Assembly: GCF_001401755.1 (NCBI RefSeq)
Contig: NZ_KQ474099.1
Location: 375,926-439,925, forward strand
DNA from: Aquimarina longa SW024
Lineage (GTDB): Bacteria; Bacteroidota; Bacteroidia; Flavobacteriales; Flavobacteriaceae
Direction of reading: 5' to 3'
Length of the DNA: 64,000 bases
The position numbers and the translations under genes are program-made. This document shows, one piece after another, positions 1 through 9,224 of this stretch (position 1 is its first letter; each line of letters opens with the position of its first letter). The notes below the pieces were generated by a model, which was not told the origin of the DNA, did no database searches, and saw nothing but the letters and a program-made list of their open reading frames with translations.

Positions 1-66
1 GCTTTTTTAGTTATGCTTTTTTCGTACAAAAAAAGTGTATTTTTACAATCATAAAAACTCTTGATT

Positions 67-849
67 ATGTCTAAAAAAAAACCTTTGATTTTAGTCACTA
101 ATGATGATGGCATTACTGCGCCAGGTATACGCGCATTAATTGATGTTATGAATGAAATTGGAGAGGTTATTGTAGTTGCTCCTGATAGTCCACAAAGTGG
201 AATGGGACATGCAATAACGATTAATAACACCCTTTATTGTGATCCTATTACTATTAACAAAAATGCTCCACAAAAAGAGTATAGTTGTTCTGGTACTCCT
301 GTAGATTGTGTAAAAATGGCATCTCATGAAATTCTTGACAGAAAGCCTGACTTGTGTGTTAGTGGTATAAATCATGGATCTAACTCTGCTATTAATGTTA
401 TCTACTCAGGTACTATGAGTGCTGCTGTTGAAGCGGGCATAGAAGGGATTCCTGCAATAGGATTTTCATTACTTGACTATAGTATGGATGCTAATTTTAG
501 TCCTTCTAAAAAACATATCAAAACCATTGTAAAGAATGTACTAAAAAATGGATTGCCAAAAGGGGTTGTTCTTAATGTTAATATCCCTAAATTAGCTAAA
601 GAAGATATAAAAGGTATAAAAATTTGTAGACAAGCCAATGCTCATTGGGTAGAAGAGTTTCATAAAAGAACAAATCCTATGGGAAGGGATTATTATTGGC
701 TTTCTGGCGAATTTATTAATGAAGATAGTGGAGAGGATACTGATGAGTGGGCATTACATAATGGCTATATTTCTGTAGTTCCTACTCAGTTTGATCTAAC
801 CGCTCATCATTTTATACAAGAACTTAACAACTGGTCACTAAATGATTAA
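67..849 (+). CDS. surE: 5'/3'-nucleotidase SurE
   Basis: Cytoplasmic metal-dependent phosphatase that dephosphorylates nucleoside monophosphates. The family signature VTNDDGI lies about residues 10-16 and supplies the two metal-binding Asp residues. DSPQSGMGHAITI (about 40-52) and SGINHGSNSAINVIYSGT (about 98-115) are the other conserved SurE blocks. At about 260 aa the length is usual. An in-frame TTG lies two codons upstream, but the ATG at 67 gives the normal start MSKKKPLILVTNDDG. The 3' end overlaps the next gene by 8 bp and lpxB follows on the same strand, so the three genes are probably co-transcribed. Confidence 0.95.
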   Translation: MSKKKPLILVTNDDGITAPGIRALIDVMNEIGEVIVVAPDSPQSGMGHAITINNTLYCDPITINKNAPQKEYSCSGTPVDCVKMASHEILDRKPDLCVSGINHGSNSAINVIYSGTMSAAVEAGIEGIPAIGFSLLDYSMDANFSPSKKHIKTIVKNVLKNGLPKGVVLNVNIPKLAKEDIKGIKICRQANAHWVEEFHKRTNPMGRDYYWLSGEFINEDSGEDTDEWALHNGYISVVPTQFDLTAHHFIQELNNWSLND

Positions 850-1135
850 AAAAGAGATTATTATTGGGGTTCTAGTTGGTCTACTTATAAATAGTGTAGG
901 ATTTACTCTATGTGTGTTCTTATTTTCTACAATAAGTGATCAGAACTTAACATTTACAGAAACCATTCTGGCTTCGATACAAAATGATTCTTTAGGAAGT
1001 ATAATTGCTCTAGGAGCAATCCCAAATCTAGTCGTTTTCTTTCTTTTTTTAAGAAAAAACAGTATTTATAAAGCTCGTGGCGTACTTCTTGCTACGCTTA
1101 TTGCAGCTATTAGTATCGCTATTAGCAAATTCTAG
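842..1135 (+). CDS. Small hypothetical membrane protein between surE and lpxB
   Basis: I do not recognise a named family. The 97-aa product has about three hydrophobic segments (residues 5-30, 50-70 and 76-95), so it is likely an integral inner-membrane protein. Its ATG lies inside the last codons of surE (8-bp overlap), which implies translational coupling. lpxB starts 95 bp downstream. The position suggests an envelope-related role, but that is inference from neighbours only. Confidence 0.75.
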   Translation: MIKKEIIIGVLVGLLINSVGFTLCVFLFSTISDQNLTFTETILASIQNDSLGSIIALGAIPNLVVFFLFLRKNSIYKARGVLLATLIAAISIAISKF

Positions 1136-1230
1136 AAATTGTGTTAAAAACGATACTATTACGATAAGTTTTAATCATCTATCATTAACTTTACACTCTT
1201 AATGATCTTTGGGAAACAACACAATAACAC

Positions 1231-2352
1231 ATGAAATACTACCTTATTGCAGGAGAAGCATCTGGTGATTTACACGGAGCTAATCTAATGAAATCGATAC
1301 GTAAAGAAGATCCCGAAGCAGAATTTAGATTCTGGGGAGGTGATCTTATGCAGGCTGTTGGTGGTTCAATGGCTAAGCATTATAGAGATTTAGCATTTAT
1401 GGGGTTTGTAGAAGTTATATTAAACTTGCTTACTATTTTAAAAAATCTAAAATTCTGTAAACAAGACATTCTAAGTTTTCAGCCAGATGTTATTGTTTTT
1501 ATAGATTACCCAGGATTTAACCTTCGTATTGCCGAATGGGCAAAAAAGAAAAATTTTAGAACACATTATTATATTTCTCCTCAAATATGGGCATGGAAAG
1601 AGGGCAGGATAAAGACTATTAAAAAATGTGTTGATACAATGTATGTAATCCTTCCTTTTGAAAAACCTTTTTATGAAGACAAACATGAGTTTCCTGTTGA
1701 GTTTGTTGGGCATCCATTAATCGATGCTATTGCAGATCACAAACAAATTATGCCCGAAACTTTTAAAGCAAAACATAATCTGGATGATCGTCCTATTATT
1801 GCGATACTCCCTGGCAGTAGAAAGCAAGAGATCCGTAAAATGCTAGAGGTGATGTTATCTGTAGTAGATGATTTTTCTGAGTATCAGTTTGTTATTGCTG
1901 GAGCGCCTAGCCAAGATGCTTCATTTTACACTCCTTTTATTAAAAAACAAGGGGTTCACCTTATTATGAATCAAACCTATGATTTATTAAGCTTAAGTAA
2001 TGCTGCTTTAGTAACTTCTGGTACTGCTACATTAGAAACAGCATTATTTAAAATCCCACAAGTGGTATGTTATAAAGGAAATTCTATTTCTTATCAAATT
2101 GCTAAACGAGTAATTAACTTAGAGTATATTTCTTTGGTAAATCTAATTATGGATAAACCTATCGTAACAGAGCTGATACAAAACGATTTTAACCCTAAAC
2201 GATTAAAAGAAGAACTTTCTATAATTATTGATGATTATAAAAGAGCTGTGATGTTTTTAGAATACTATGATCTAGAAAAAAAACTTGGCGGAAAAGGTGC
2301 TAATGATAAAACCGCCAAACTAATTGTAACATCTATAGAAAAGTCGATTTAG
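1231..2352 (+). CDS. lpxB: Lipid-A-disaccharide synthase
   Basis: GT19 glycosyltransferase that condenses UDP-2,3-diacylglucosamine with lipid X to form the lipid A disaccharide at the inner membrane. GEASGDLHGANL at residues 8-19, SPQIWAWKEGRI near 117, LPGSRKQEI near 196 and SGTATLET near 268 are hallmark LpxB motifs, and 373 aa is normal. It lies downstream of surE and the small membrane gene. Its last 20 bp overlap the 3' end of the convergent histidine-kinase gene on the opposite strand. Confidence 0.96.
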   Translation: MKYYLIAGEASGDLHGANLMKSIRKEDPEAEFRFWGGDLMQAVGGSMAKHYRDLAFMGFVEVILNLLTILKNLKFCKQDILSFQPDVIVFIDYPGFNLRIAEWAKKKNFRTHYYISPQIWAWKEGRIKTIKKCVDTMYVILPFEKPFYEDKHEFPVEFVGHPLIDAIADHKQIMPETFKAKHNLDDRPIIAILPGSRKQEIRKMLEVMLSVVDDFSEYQFVIAGAPSQDASFYTPFIKKQGVHLIMNQTYDLLSLSNAALVTSGTATLETALFKIPQVVCYKGNSISYQIAKRVINLEYISLVNLIMDKPIVTELIQNDFNPKRLKEELSIIIDDYKRAVMFLEYYDLEKKLGGKGANDKTAKLIVTSIEKSI

Positions 2353-4567
2353 TAGTGCTTTTATCACAATACTTCATAATAGTTTGATATAATAATTCTG
2401 GATCCACTGGTTTATTAAGAATAGTATAAATCCCTACTTCAGTAAATTTTTCTTTATTTAGTTTTTCGGATATTGCTGTTAACGCAACTACTGGCATTTT
2501 TTCATCAAATATCTTGATGTGTTTTGTCGCTTCAAATCCATCCATTTTTGGCATCATAATATCCATTAATATCATAGAATACTTGTTTTTTTTAACCATA
2601 TCTACGGCTTCTTCTCCATCATTAGCAGAATCACAGCAAAATCCGTAATTAGAAATAATTTTTTCTGTAATTAATTGATTTACTTTATTATCTTCTACCA
2701 ATAATATATGTATTCCTGTCGATAATTCATCTGTAATATTATCATCACAATCAGTATCTTCTATAGCTTTAGAAACATCAAAATCTATAATAAATACAAC
2801 TGAAGTTCCTTCTGTTGGCTTTGACTCCAAGACAATATCACTACCTTGTAATTTTAACATTTTTTTCACTATAGACAATCCTAATCCAGTACCTCCATAT
2901 TTTCTATTAATCTTAACTGATCCTTGATGAAAAGTCTCAAAAGCTTTATGGATCTGTTTTTCGGTCATCCCTATACCTGTATCTCGGATTGAAAACTCCA
3001 CTTGTACCTTATGATTTACTTTAGAAATCAATAAAATAGTTATATAAATATCTCCATTTCTAGTAAATTTTAAAGCATTATCAAATATGTTAAGAAAAAT
3101 CTGAGAAACTTTGACTGCATCGCCTTTTATAATATCAGGAATATTGACATCAATATTTCTATGAATTTTATTATCATTGCTATTATTAACCATTAGCGAA
3201 GAATCAATAAGATTATTTAGTAACGATTTTAAATCAAATTCTTCATTTTTTAATTCTAGCATCCCTTTTTCAAGATCATTTAAATGGATTACATCAGTAA
3301 TTAAGTTCAATAAATAATCACTAGATACATTAATTAATTTAATCTGATTTATCTGACGTTTTGTTAACTCTTCTTTTTGTAATAAAAAAGTTGTTCCTTT
3401 TATTGTGTTTAAAGGGGTAAGAAGCTCATGAGTTACTGAATCTAAAAATTCTGACTTAACTCTTAAAGCATTATCTACTTTTCTATTGGCTTCCATTAAT
3501 TCTTCATAACTTCTCTTTAGTAATTTATTTATTTTTGTTTTATATCTAGATATATTATACTGAACAATACTTAATATCACTAAACCTAAAATAATCAGAA
3601 TACCCAATAAAATAATATAGCTTTTATTACTTAGCTGCTGTTCTTTTAATTCATTTTCTATTATTATTCTCTTATTTTCTTCTTCTTGTAAATTTAGTTG
3701 ACTTGATAAAATAAGAGCAGCAGTTACTTTTTTAGTTCTTTGAGCATGATATGTAAAAAAGCTATTAGATGATTTTTTATAAAAAAGTGAAGCATTTTTA
3801 TAATCACCTATTTCCTCATAATAGAATCCTTTTCCAGAAAATAACCTTCCTTTATAATGTGGATCATTATCATATGTAGGTGCTTCTATTTCTAAAGTAT
3901 CAAAATATTTCTTAGCTATCTCATACTCATTTAAGTAAGTATAATCCTGCGCTAAAAATAAATACAGATTCTTACGCCTATTCTGTTTAACTTTTGCTTT
4001 TCTTATTGCATTTAGAGATTTTTTCCCATATATAATAGAGAGCTTATGTTTCTCTCTTCTTAGATATTCTATACTAAGGTTATAATTAACGTCTATAGCA
4101 TCTTCAACTCTTCCATATTTATTTAATAGTTGCTCTGCTTTAATCATTGCAGCAAGCCCTTCTTCTCTTTTTTCTTGTGAATGTTTATATACTCCAAAGT
4201 CTTCATAATATAATCCTAACTGTCTATTATCATCTAATTTATTAATAATAGCTAGATTCATTGCCAGGTATTTCTCTATGTTTATGGTATCTTCATTATT
4301 AAAAAAAAAACTAATCTTCTCTCTATTAATAAGAATTGTAAGATAAGGGTCACCTATAGCTTCTCCTAAATTCTCAGCTAGTTCTAACAAATGAATACCT
4401 TTTTCAGTACCTTCTTTTGTCAATTTTGAAAACTCTTCTGAAGATGTCTTCAAAATTCTTATTATACTATCGGGGGTTATTTCTCTATCTGAGACCTGTG
4501 CTGATAAAGTAAACAGGTTAAGATGTAGCAATAAACACATAACATATCGGGGTAACTTCAATTTCAT
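2333..4567 (-). CDS. TPR-containing hybrid sensor histidine kinase/response regulator
   Basis: 744-aa membrane hybrid kinase. It has a signal peptide (about 1-24), then an alpha-helical TPR-like periplasmic sensor (about 40-290) and one transmembrane helix (about 317-337). A HisKA domain follows with phospho-acceptor H380 in VTHELLTP. The HATPase domain has the N-box around N497, DTGIGM at 529-534 and GTGLGLS from about 559. A C-terminal receiver (about 620-735) has D626, phospho-acceptor D669 in MDIMMPKMDG and K719. There is no DNA-binding output, so the signal must pass to another protein by phosphorelay or protein contact. The gene stands alone, and its 3' end overlaps lpxB by 20 bp. Confidence 0.93.
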   Translation of the reverse strand: MKLKLPRYVMCLLLHLNLFTLSAQVSDREITPDSIIRILKTSSEEFSKLTKEGTEKGIHLLELAENLGEAIGDPYLTILINREKISFFFNNEDTINIEKYLAMNLAIINKLDDNRQLGLYYEDFGVYKHSQEKREEGLAAMIKAEQLLNKYGRVEDAIDVNYNLSIEYLRREKHKLSIIYGKKSLNAIRKAKVKQNRRKNLYLFLAQDYTYLNEYEIAKKYFDTLEIEAPTYDNDPHYKGRLFSGKGFYYEEIGDYKNASLFYKKSSNSFFTYHAQRTKKVTAALILSSQLNLQEEENKRIIIENELKEQQLSNKSYIILLGILIILGLVILSIVQYNISRYKTKINKLLKRSYEELMEANRKVDNALRVKSEFLDSVTHELLTPLNTIKGTTFLLQKEELTKRQINQIKLINVSSDYLLNLITDVIHLNDLEKGMLELKNEEFDLKSLLNNLIDSSLMVNNSNDNKIHRNIDVNIPDIIKGDAVKVSQIFLNIFDNALKFTRNGDIYITILLISKVNHKVQVEFSIRDTGIGMTEKQIHKAFETFHQGSVKINRKYGGTGLGLSIVKKMLKLQGSDIVLESKPTEGTSVVFIIDFDVSKAIEDTDCDDNITDELSTGIHILLVEDNKVNQLITEKIISNYGFCCDSANDGEEAVDMVKKNKYSMILMDIMMPKMDGFEATKHIKIFDEKMPVVALTAISEKLNKEKFTEVGIYTILNKPVDPELLYQTIMKYCDKSTTKSTFL

Positions 4568-4646
4568 CTGAAGAATATTAAGTATTTAAACATTAAGATA
4601 TTAAATTATTATTGAATTATGATTTGTAATTACATAAATAATTTAA

Positions 4647-4701
4647 AATTATCTTAAATTACATTTCGCAGTTACACATAAATCTGTAATTATCTTAAAT
4701 T
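4647..4701. repeat. Two direct repeats in the kinase-nlpC divergent intergenic region
   Basis: The 14-mer AATTATCTTAAATT occurs at 4647-4660 and again at 4688-4701, start to start 41 bp, about four DNA helical turns. The 266-bp region between two divergent genes is otherwise AT-rich. The helical phasing would suit two sites for one regulator, but in such AT-rich DNA chance is also possible. Confidence 0.4.
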
Positions 4702-4833
4702 TAAACTATTTACATATATTTTTAACAAAAAAACAAAGAATAATTTAATATTAAAGATTAGTGTCGTTTGTAAATTCTTTTTTTTTTGAAAGTATTATGT
4801 AAAAACACGTACTTTGTTACAAACCAAAATTGA

Positions 4834-5349
4834 ATGAAAACAATTGTACTATTTCTTCTATTTTCAATAACATTGCTATCCTGTGGGAGTACATCAAAAA
4901 ATAAAACGGTCATATCTTCAAAAACCAAAACTACCTACAAGATCAGAGCAAACAAAAACCTTAATTACAAAAAAGTTAAGAGTATAGTGAATTATGCAAA
5001 AACATTCAGTGGTACTCGTTACAAATACGGTGGTACTACAAAAAAAGGTATGGATTGTTCTGGATTAGTCTACACTTCATTTAAAAAAGAAAATATTATC
5101 CTTCCTAGGACTTCAAAAACCATGGCTACTCAGGGAAAAGCTATATCTCTAAAAAAAGTTATCATTGGTGATTTACTTTTTTTCAAAACTAATAAAAGGA
5201 AAAATGTTATTTCTCATGTAGGGTTAGTAGTCCAGACTAAAGGAGCCATTAAATTTATACATGCTTCTACATCTAAAGGAGTTGTTATTTCTAGTCTTAA
5301 TGAAAAATATTGGAATAAGTGCTTCACTAGTGCCAGAAGAATCTTATAG
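4834..5349 (+). CDS. NlpC/P60 (C40 family) cell-wall endopeptidase lipoprotein
   Basis: Probable peptidoglycan endopeptidase that cleaves stem peptides. A lipoprotein signal ends in the lipobox LLSC (C17), so the enzyme should be membrane-anchored on the periplasmic side. The NlpC/P60 domain covers about residues 45-171 with catalytic C75 in MDCSGLVY, H128 in SHVGLVV and H143 in HAST. At 171 aa it is a minimal single-domain enzyme. It is transcribed away from the kinase. The upstream sequence contains TACTTTG about 20 bp before the start, an imperfect match to the Bacteroidota -7 box. Confidence 0.9.
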   Translation: MKTIVLFLLFSITLLSCGSTSKNKTVISSKTKTTYKIRANKNLNYKKVKSIVNYAKTFSGTRYKYGGTTKKGMDCSGLVYTSFKKENIILPRTSKTMATQGKAISLKKVIIGDLLFFKTNKRKNVISHVGLVVQTKGAIKFIHASTSKGVVISSLNEKYWNKCFTSARRIL

Positions 5350-5535
5350 TTGTTTTTCTAAACGTTAGTTAAGGATTTCTAACTAATCAAATACTATCAG
5401 ATGAGTCTCAAAACAAAATACCAAGTTTGTTTTAAAGTTCTTTTTTCATACAATCTGCATCAATATGTTAAAAAAAAATAATTTGAGTTTCAAAAAATGA
5501 AACTGAGATCGATTATTCTTGCATTCTAATTATTG

Positions 5536-5586
5536 ATGATTTGTAAACTTATAGCATAACTGTTATAAGTTTACAAATCATTTTTC
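5536..5586 (+). terminator. 18-bp-stem hairpin with T-tract just upstream of comEC
   Basis: Perfect 18-bp arms at 5536-5553 and 5564-5581 enclose a 10-nt loop, followed by a run of T. It lies 187 bp after nlpC and only 17 bp before the GTG start of the ComEC-like gene. It can act as the nlpC terminator and would also attenuate any transcript entering comEC. Confidence 0.7.
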
Positions 5587-5598
5587 TAAGCATGTATT

Positions 5599-7647
5599 GT
5601 GAAACTCTTTAACTCTCCTTTTATTATCATCACTAGCACCACTCTAATTGGTATATCTATAGGGAGTAAGATTAATATTGATATATCATTTATAGTGGCT
5701 CTCCTTTTTGGTATTTTTTGTGTATTAAGTTTTTTTTGGTATTACTCAAAAAAAATATTTTATATCACATATTCGTTTGCTATGATAATGATTGCCTTTT
5801 TTTTGGTTTTTGGAATAGCATTAGTTCAGATACATAATCCAAAAAACTACTCCAATCACTATAGTACTCACATGCATCAAAAAACCTATACAGAAAGTGA
5901 CATAGGTATCCGGTTTTATATTAAAGAACGATTAAAGCCTAGTTCCTACTACACTAATTATATTGTTTCAATCAAATTTATAGACACTACAGCTGCAAAA
6001 GGAAATCTACTACTTCAAATCCCTAGAGATAGTACTCTTACCGTTTTAGACATTGGTAATACATATACCACTTTTACAACCTTAAAAACTATTCCTAAAC
6101 CATTAAATCCTGATCAATTTAATTATGCTAAATATTTAAATAATCAATACATCTTCGACAAGATTACACTACAACCTCATCAACTTATTAATAACCATAA
6201 AATAGAACATTCAATATCATATCTAGCTGATCAAATTAGAAAACATATTAGATCAAAATTATTAAGTTATAATTTTACATCTAAGGAATTATCAATTATT
6301 AATGCACTACTCTTAGGACAACGACAAAATATTAGTCAAGAAACATTTAATGAGTATCGAGATGCGGGAGCCATTCATATTCTAGCAGTATCAGGTCTTC
6401 ATGTTGGTATTTTATTATTGATTTTAAATTTAATATTAAAACCTCTAGATAACTTTAGAAAGAAAGGAGTAATAATTAAGTTAATTCTAACAATTACAGC
6501 ATTATGGAGTTTTGCTGTAATTGCAGGTTTATCTCCATCAGTATTGAGAGCCGCGACTATGTTTTCTTTTCTTGCTATAGGCATGCAAATACGATCTAAA
6601 GTAAGTATCTATAATTCATTATTTATTTCTATTTTTATATTAACGTGTTTTAGCCCTTTATTACTTTTTTCAGTTGGTTTTCAACTAAGCTATTTAGCTG
6701 TTTTTTCTATAGTTTGGATACAGCCCTTATTAGTTAGAATCTATCGCCCTAGATTTTATATTTCTAGAAAACTATGGGAAACTTTTACAGTAACCATTGC
6801 AGCTCAACTTGGGTTATTACCTCTTACACTATTTTACTTTCATCAGTTTCCTATTTTATTTTTTGTTTCTAATCTTATGATCATTCCTTTTTTAGGAGGA
6901 ATCTTAGGGTTAGGCATAGTAACTATTCTACTAGCTGCTATCGATATGCTCCCTAAAATCATAGCAACTGTATTCGGCCTGTCCATCAACACTATGAATC
7001 TTATAGTTAGTTGGGTGGCTCAGCAAGAAGCATTTGTTATTAAAAACATTTCTTTTTCATCAAATCTCCTCATAACATTATATCTGGTTATTGTTGTTTC
7101 TATTATAGTATTTCATAACTATAATAGAAGTAAACTTTATTGGTTAGTAGCACCTACACTCTTGCTATCCTTAGTTTTTATATATGAAGAACATATATCT
7201 CAGCATTCAGAAGAATTTATTATATTTCATAACTACCATAATACAACCTTAGGAGTCCTACAGAATAAACAACTTCAAGTCTATAGTAAGGATAGTATTA
7301 GTACAAAAACTCAGAATTTTTTATTCGGTAATTATCTTATTGAGAATAGAGCTACTCTTGATACTACTATACAATTAAGAAACATCTATCAATATAAAAA
7401 ACAAACCATTTTAGTGATTGATAGCTCTTCAATCTATAGTCTCAAAAAATTTTATCCAGATATTATTCTCTTATCAAATTCTCCAAAAATTCATTTAGAT
7501 AGAGTCATTGATAGTTTACATCCAAAGCAGATTGTAGCAGATGCCAGTAATTATAAACGCCATATGGATCAATGGGAGATAAGTTGTGAAAAACGTGAAG
7601 TCCCTTTTCATCGAATAGATAAAAAGGGAGCTTTCATTATAAAATAG
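5599..7647 (+). CDS. ComEC/Rec2-family DNA-uptake membrane protein
   Basis: 682-aa polytopic inner-membrane protein. Hydrophobic helices at the N-terminus are followed by a soluble DUF4131-like segment (about 90-200). The Competence domain (about 225-500) contains AGAIHILAVSGLHVGILL, the family signature. The C-terminal part (about 540-682) follows the outline of the metallo-beta-lactamase-like domain, but I see no HxHxDH metal motif. That fits the short Bacteroidota ComEC type. The start is GTG: an in-frame TAA lies four codons upstream and there is no nearer ATG in frame. Known ComEC proteins form the channel for incoming single-stranded DNA; natural competence of this organism is not shown. 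Confidence 0.88.
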   Translation: MKLFNSPFIIITSTTLIGISIGSKINIDISFIVALLFGIFCVLSFFWYYSKKIFYITYSFAMIMIAFFLVFGIALVQIHNPKNYSNHYSTHMHQKTYTESDIGIRFYIKERLKPSSYYTNYIVSIKFIDTTAAKGNLLLQIPRDSTLTVLDIGNTYTTFTTLKTIPKPLNPDQFNYAKYLNNQYIFDKITLQPHQLINNHKIEHSISYLADQIRKHIRSKLLSYNFTSKELSIINALLLGQRQNISQETFNEYRDAGAIHILAVSGLHVGILLLILNLILKPLDNFRKKGVIIKLILTITALWSFAVIAGLSPSVLRAATMFSFLAIGMQIRSKVSIYNSLFISIFILTCFSPLLLFSVGFQLSYLAVFSIVWIQPLLVRIYRPRFYISRKLWETFTVTIAAQLGLLPLTLFYFHQFPILFFVSNLMIIPFLGGILGLGIVTILLAAIDMLPKIIATVFGLSINTMNLIVSWVAQQEAFVIKNISFSSNLLITLYLVIVVSIIVFHNYNRSKLYWLVAPTLLLSLVFIYEEHISQHSEEFIIFHNYHNTTLGVLQNKQLQVYSKDSISTKTQNFLFGNYLIENRATLDTTIQLRNIYQYKKQTILVIDSSSIYSLKKFYPDIILLSNSPKIHLDRVIDSLHPKQIVADASNYKRHMDQWEISCEKREVPFHRIDKKGAFIIK

Positions 7648-7648
7648 A

Positions 7649-8932
7649 CTATAATACGATTAAAGATTCTTTTGAATACTCTTCTTCTATAGTAGCTGTT
7701 ATTTCTTTTATTATTTTATAGATTTCGGGGATACAGTTTTTAGCTAAACTATTTTGGCTATTAAAAAGCACGCAAATTCCTAAATCTTCTTCGGGATAAA
7801 TTGCGATCTCACTTCTATAATTATTAACCGTTCCTCCATGATGAATCATCGTACTTGGTTGTTTAGTTTCTTTATTAATAAATGTATGAATACGCCATCC
7901 TAATCCATATGAAGATTTTGAAAACCCTGGCCATCTTTGATAATATTTACTTCTCCCTCCAACCTGAATTTTAGGGCTAAAAACAGTGTTCATTGTATTA
8001 GGCATCATAACCTCTGGATTATTTCCTAACAAAAATCTTACCCACTTACTCATGTCTGTAATGCTTGCATTAATCCCTCCCGCGGCAATAGCATTATTAT
8101 AATACTTTTTATTAATCCGTATTGGTTTCCACCCATATCGAAAACGCTTATGAGGTTGTGCAACATTATCAGACTCATCCAAGGCTTCATAGCTAGCAGA
8201 AGCTGAGGTCATTTCTAATGGTTTAAAAATCTTATCCTGAATCACCTCTACCAAGGGTTTTCCTGTGATTTCTTCTATAATCTTACCGCTGAGTGCAAAA
8301 ACTGCATTCTGATAACTATATATACGACCAGGTTGCCCAATCGGAAAAACATTTTTAAAACGACTGGCAATTGATGTTATAGGCAATCCTGCTTCTACAA
8401 GATTTGTAAAACTATGATATGGCAGTCCTGTAGTATGAGATAAGATATGGGACAACGTTACTTTTTCTGTTTGATTTCTACTAGACATCTGAAAATCGGG
8501 AATATAATCTACAATTTTATCTTCCCAACTTAATAAACCTTCTTCTACATGGATTCCTGCTAGTATCCCTGCGAAACCCTTAGAAACAGAGCCTATTCTA
8601 AATATTGTATTTTCATTAACAGTATCTTTTAGTGTACTATTTCTACTACCATAACCACTCTTATAAATCACAGAATCGCATTTTACAATAGTTACAGCTG
8701 CTCCTACAATTTTATTCTCATGTAGTGCTTTATTAAAATACGCTGTAATAGAGTCGACAAGTCGTTCTTTATACAATAATGAATTATTTTCCTCTGGAAT
8801 TAGAACCTCTGGAGATATTACAATATGATCTTGTGATTTTTGGGGTAATTTAGGTTGTTCTGCAACTGTAAAAGACAAAAGCAACGCAACAAAAAACATA
8901 GATGGGGCGGCTATGAGTGTTATTTTTTTCAT
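7649..8932 (-). CDS. Exported serine hydrolase, class C beta-lactamase/DD-peptidase fold
   Basis: 427-aa protein with an N-terminal hydrophobic export signal (about 1-24). The nucleophile motif SVSK is at 115-118 and the second motif YQN at 207-209. HHGG near residue 365 corresponds to the KTG-like third motif. These are the marks of the beta-lactamase/penicillin-binding-protein superfamily (Pfam Beta-lactamase). Substrate cannot be told from sequence: DD-carboxypeptidase, esterase or D-amino-acid peptidase are all possible. Only one base separates its stop from the comEC stop on the other strand. Confidence 0.88.
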   Translation of the reverse strand: MKKITLIAAPSMFFVALLLSFTVAEQPKLPQKSQDHIVISPEVLIPEENNSLLYKERLVDSITAYFNKALHENKIVGAAVTIVKCDSVIYKSGYGSRNSTLKDTVNENTIFRIGSVSKGFAGILAGIHVEEGLLSWEDKIVDYIPDFQMSSRNQTEKVTLSHILSHTTGLPYHSFTNLVEAGLPITSIASRFKNVFPIGQPGRIYSYQNAVFALSGKIIEEITGKPLVEVIQDKIFKPLEMTSASASYEALDESDNVAQPHKRFRYGWKPIRINKKYYNNAIAAGGINASITDMSKWVRFLLGNNPEVMMPNTMNTVFSPKIQVGGRSKYYQRWPGFSKSSYGLGWRIHTFINKETKQPSTMIHHGGTVNNYRSEIAIYPEEDLGICVLFNSQNSLAKNCIPEIYKIIKEITATIEEEYSKESLIVL

Positions 8933-9154
8933 AAATAGGTTTATTGCTCAAAAAAACTAAATATAATCGATAAAAGCAAGTAAAAATCCGATTAAATGCA
9001 TTTTATATATATTTTAAATGCTAGATTTAGATATACTTTTAAGACTATAGAAAAAATAACGTACCAAACTTTGATTAATTGTTGATTTATTATAGAAATG
9101 CTATAAAAGCTAATAATACTTCTGATTTCTTATCACGATACATATCAACTATTC

Positions 9155-9198
9155 AATAAAAAACCCTTTTTGTTAATTAACAAAAAGGGTTTTTTATT
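9155..9198 (-). terminator. 44-nt perfect palindrome, terminator of the thioredoxin gene
   Basis: The 44-nt stretch is perfectly self-complementary with no spacer, centred on TTAATTAA, and has A/T runs at its outer ends. It begins 26 bp beyond the stop of the minus-strand thioredoxin gene. The folded RNA would have a CCCTTTTT/AAAAAGGG core followed by U residues, a typical factor-independent terminator. Confidence 0.85.
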
Positions 9199-9224
9199 TT
9201 ACAACTAAGTAAAAACTATCAAGG

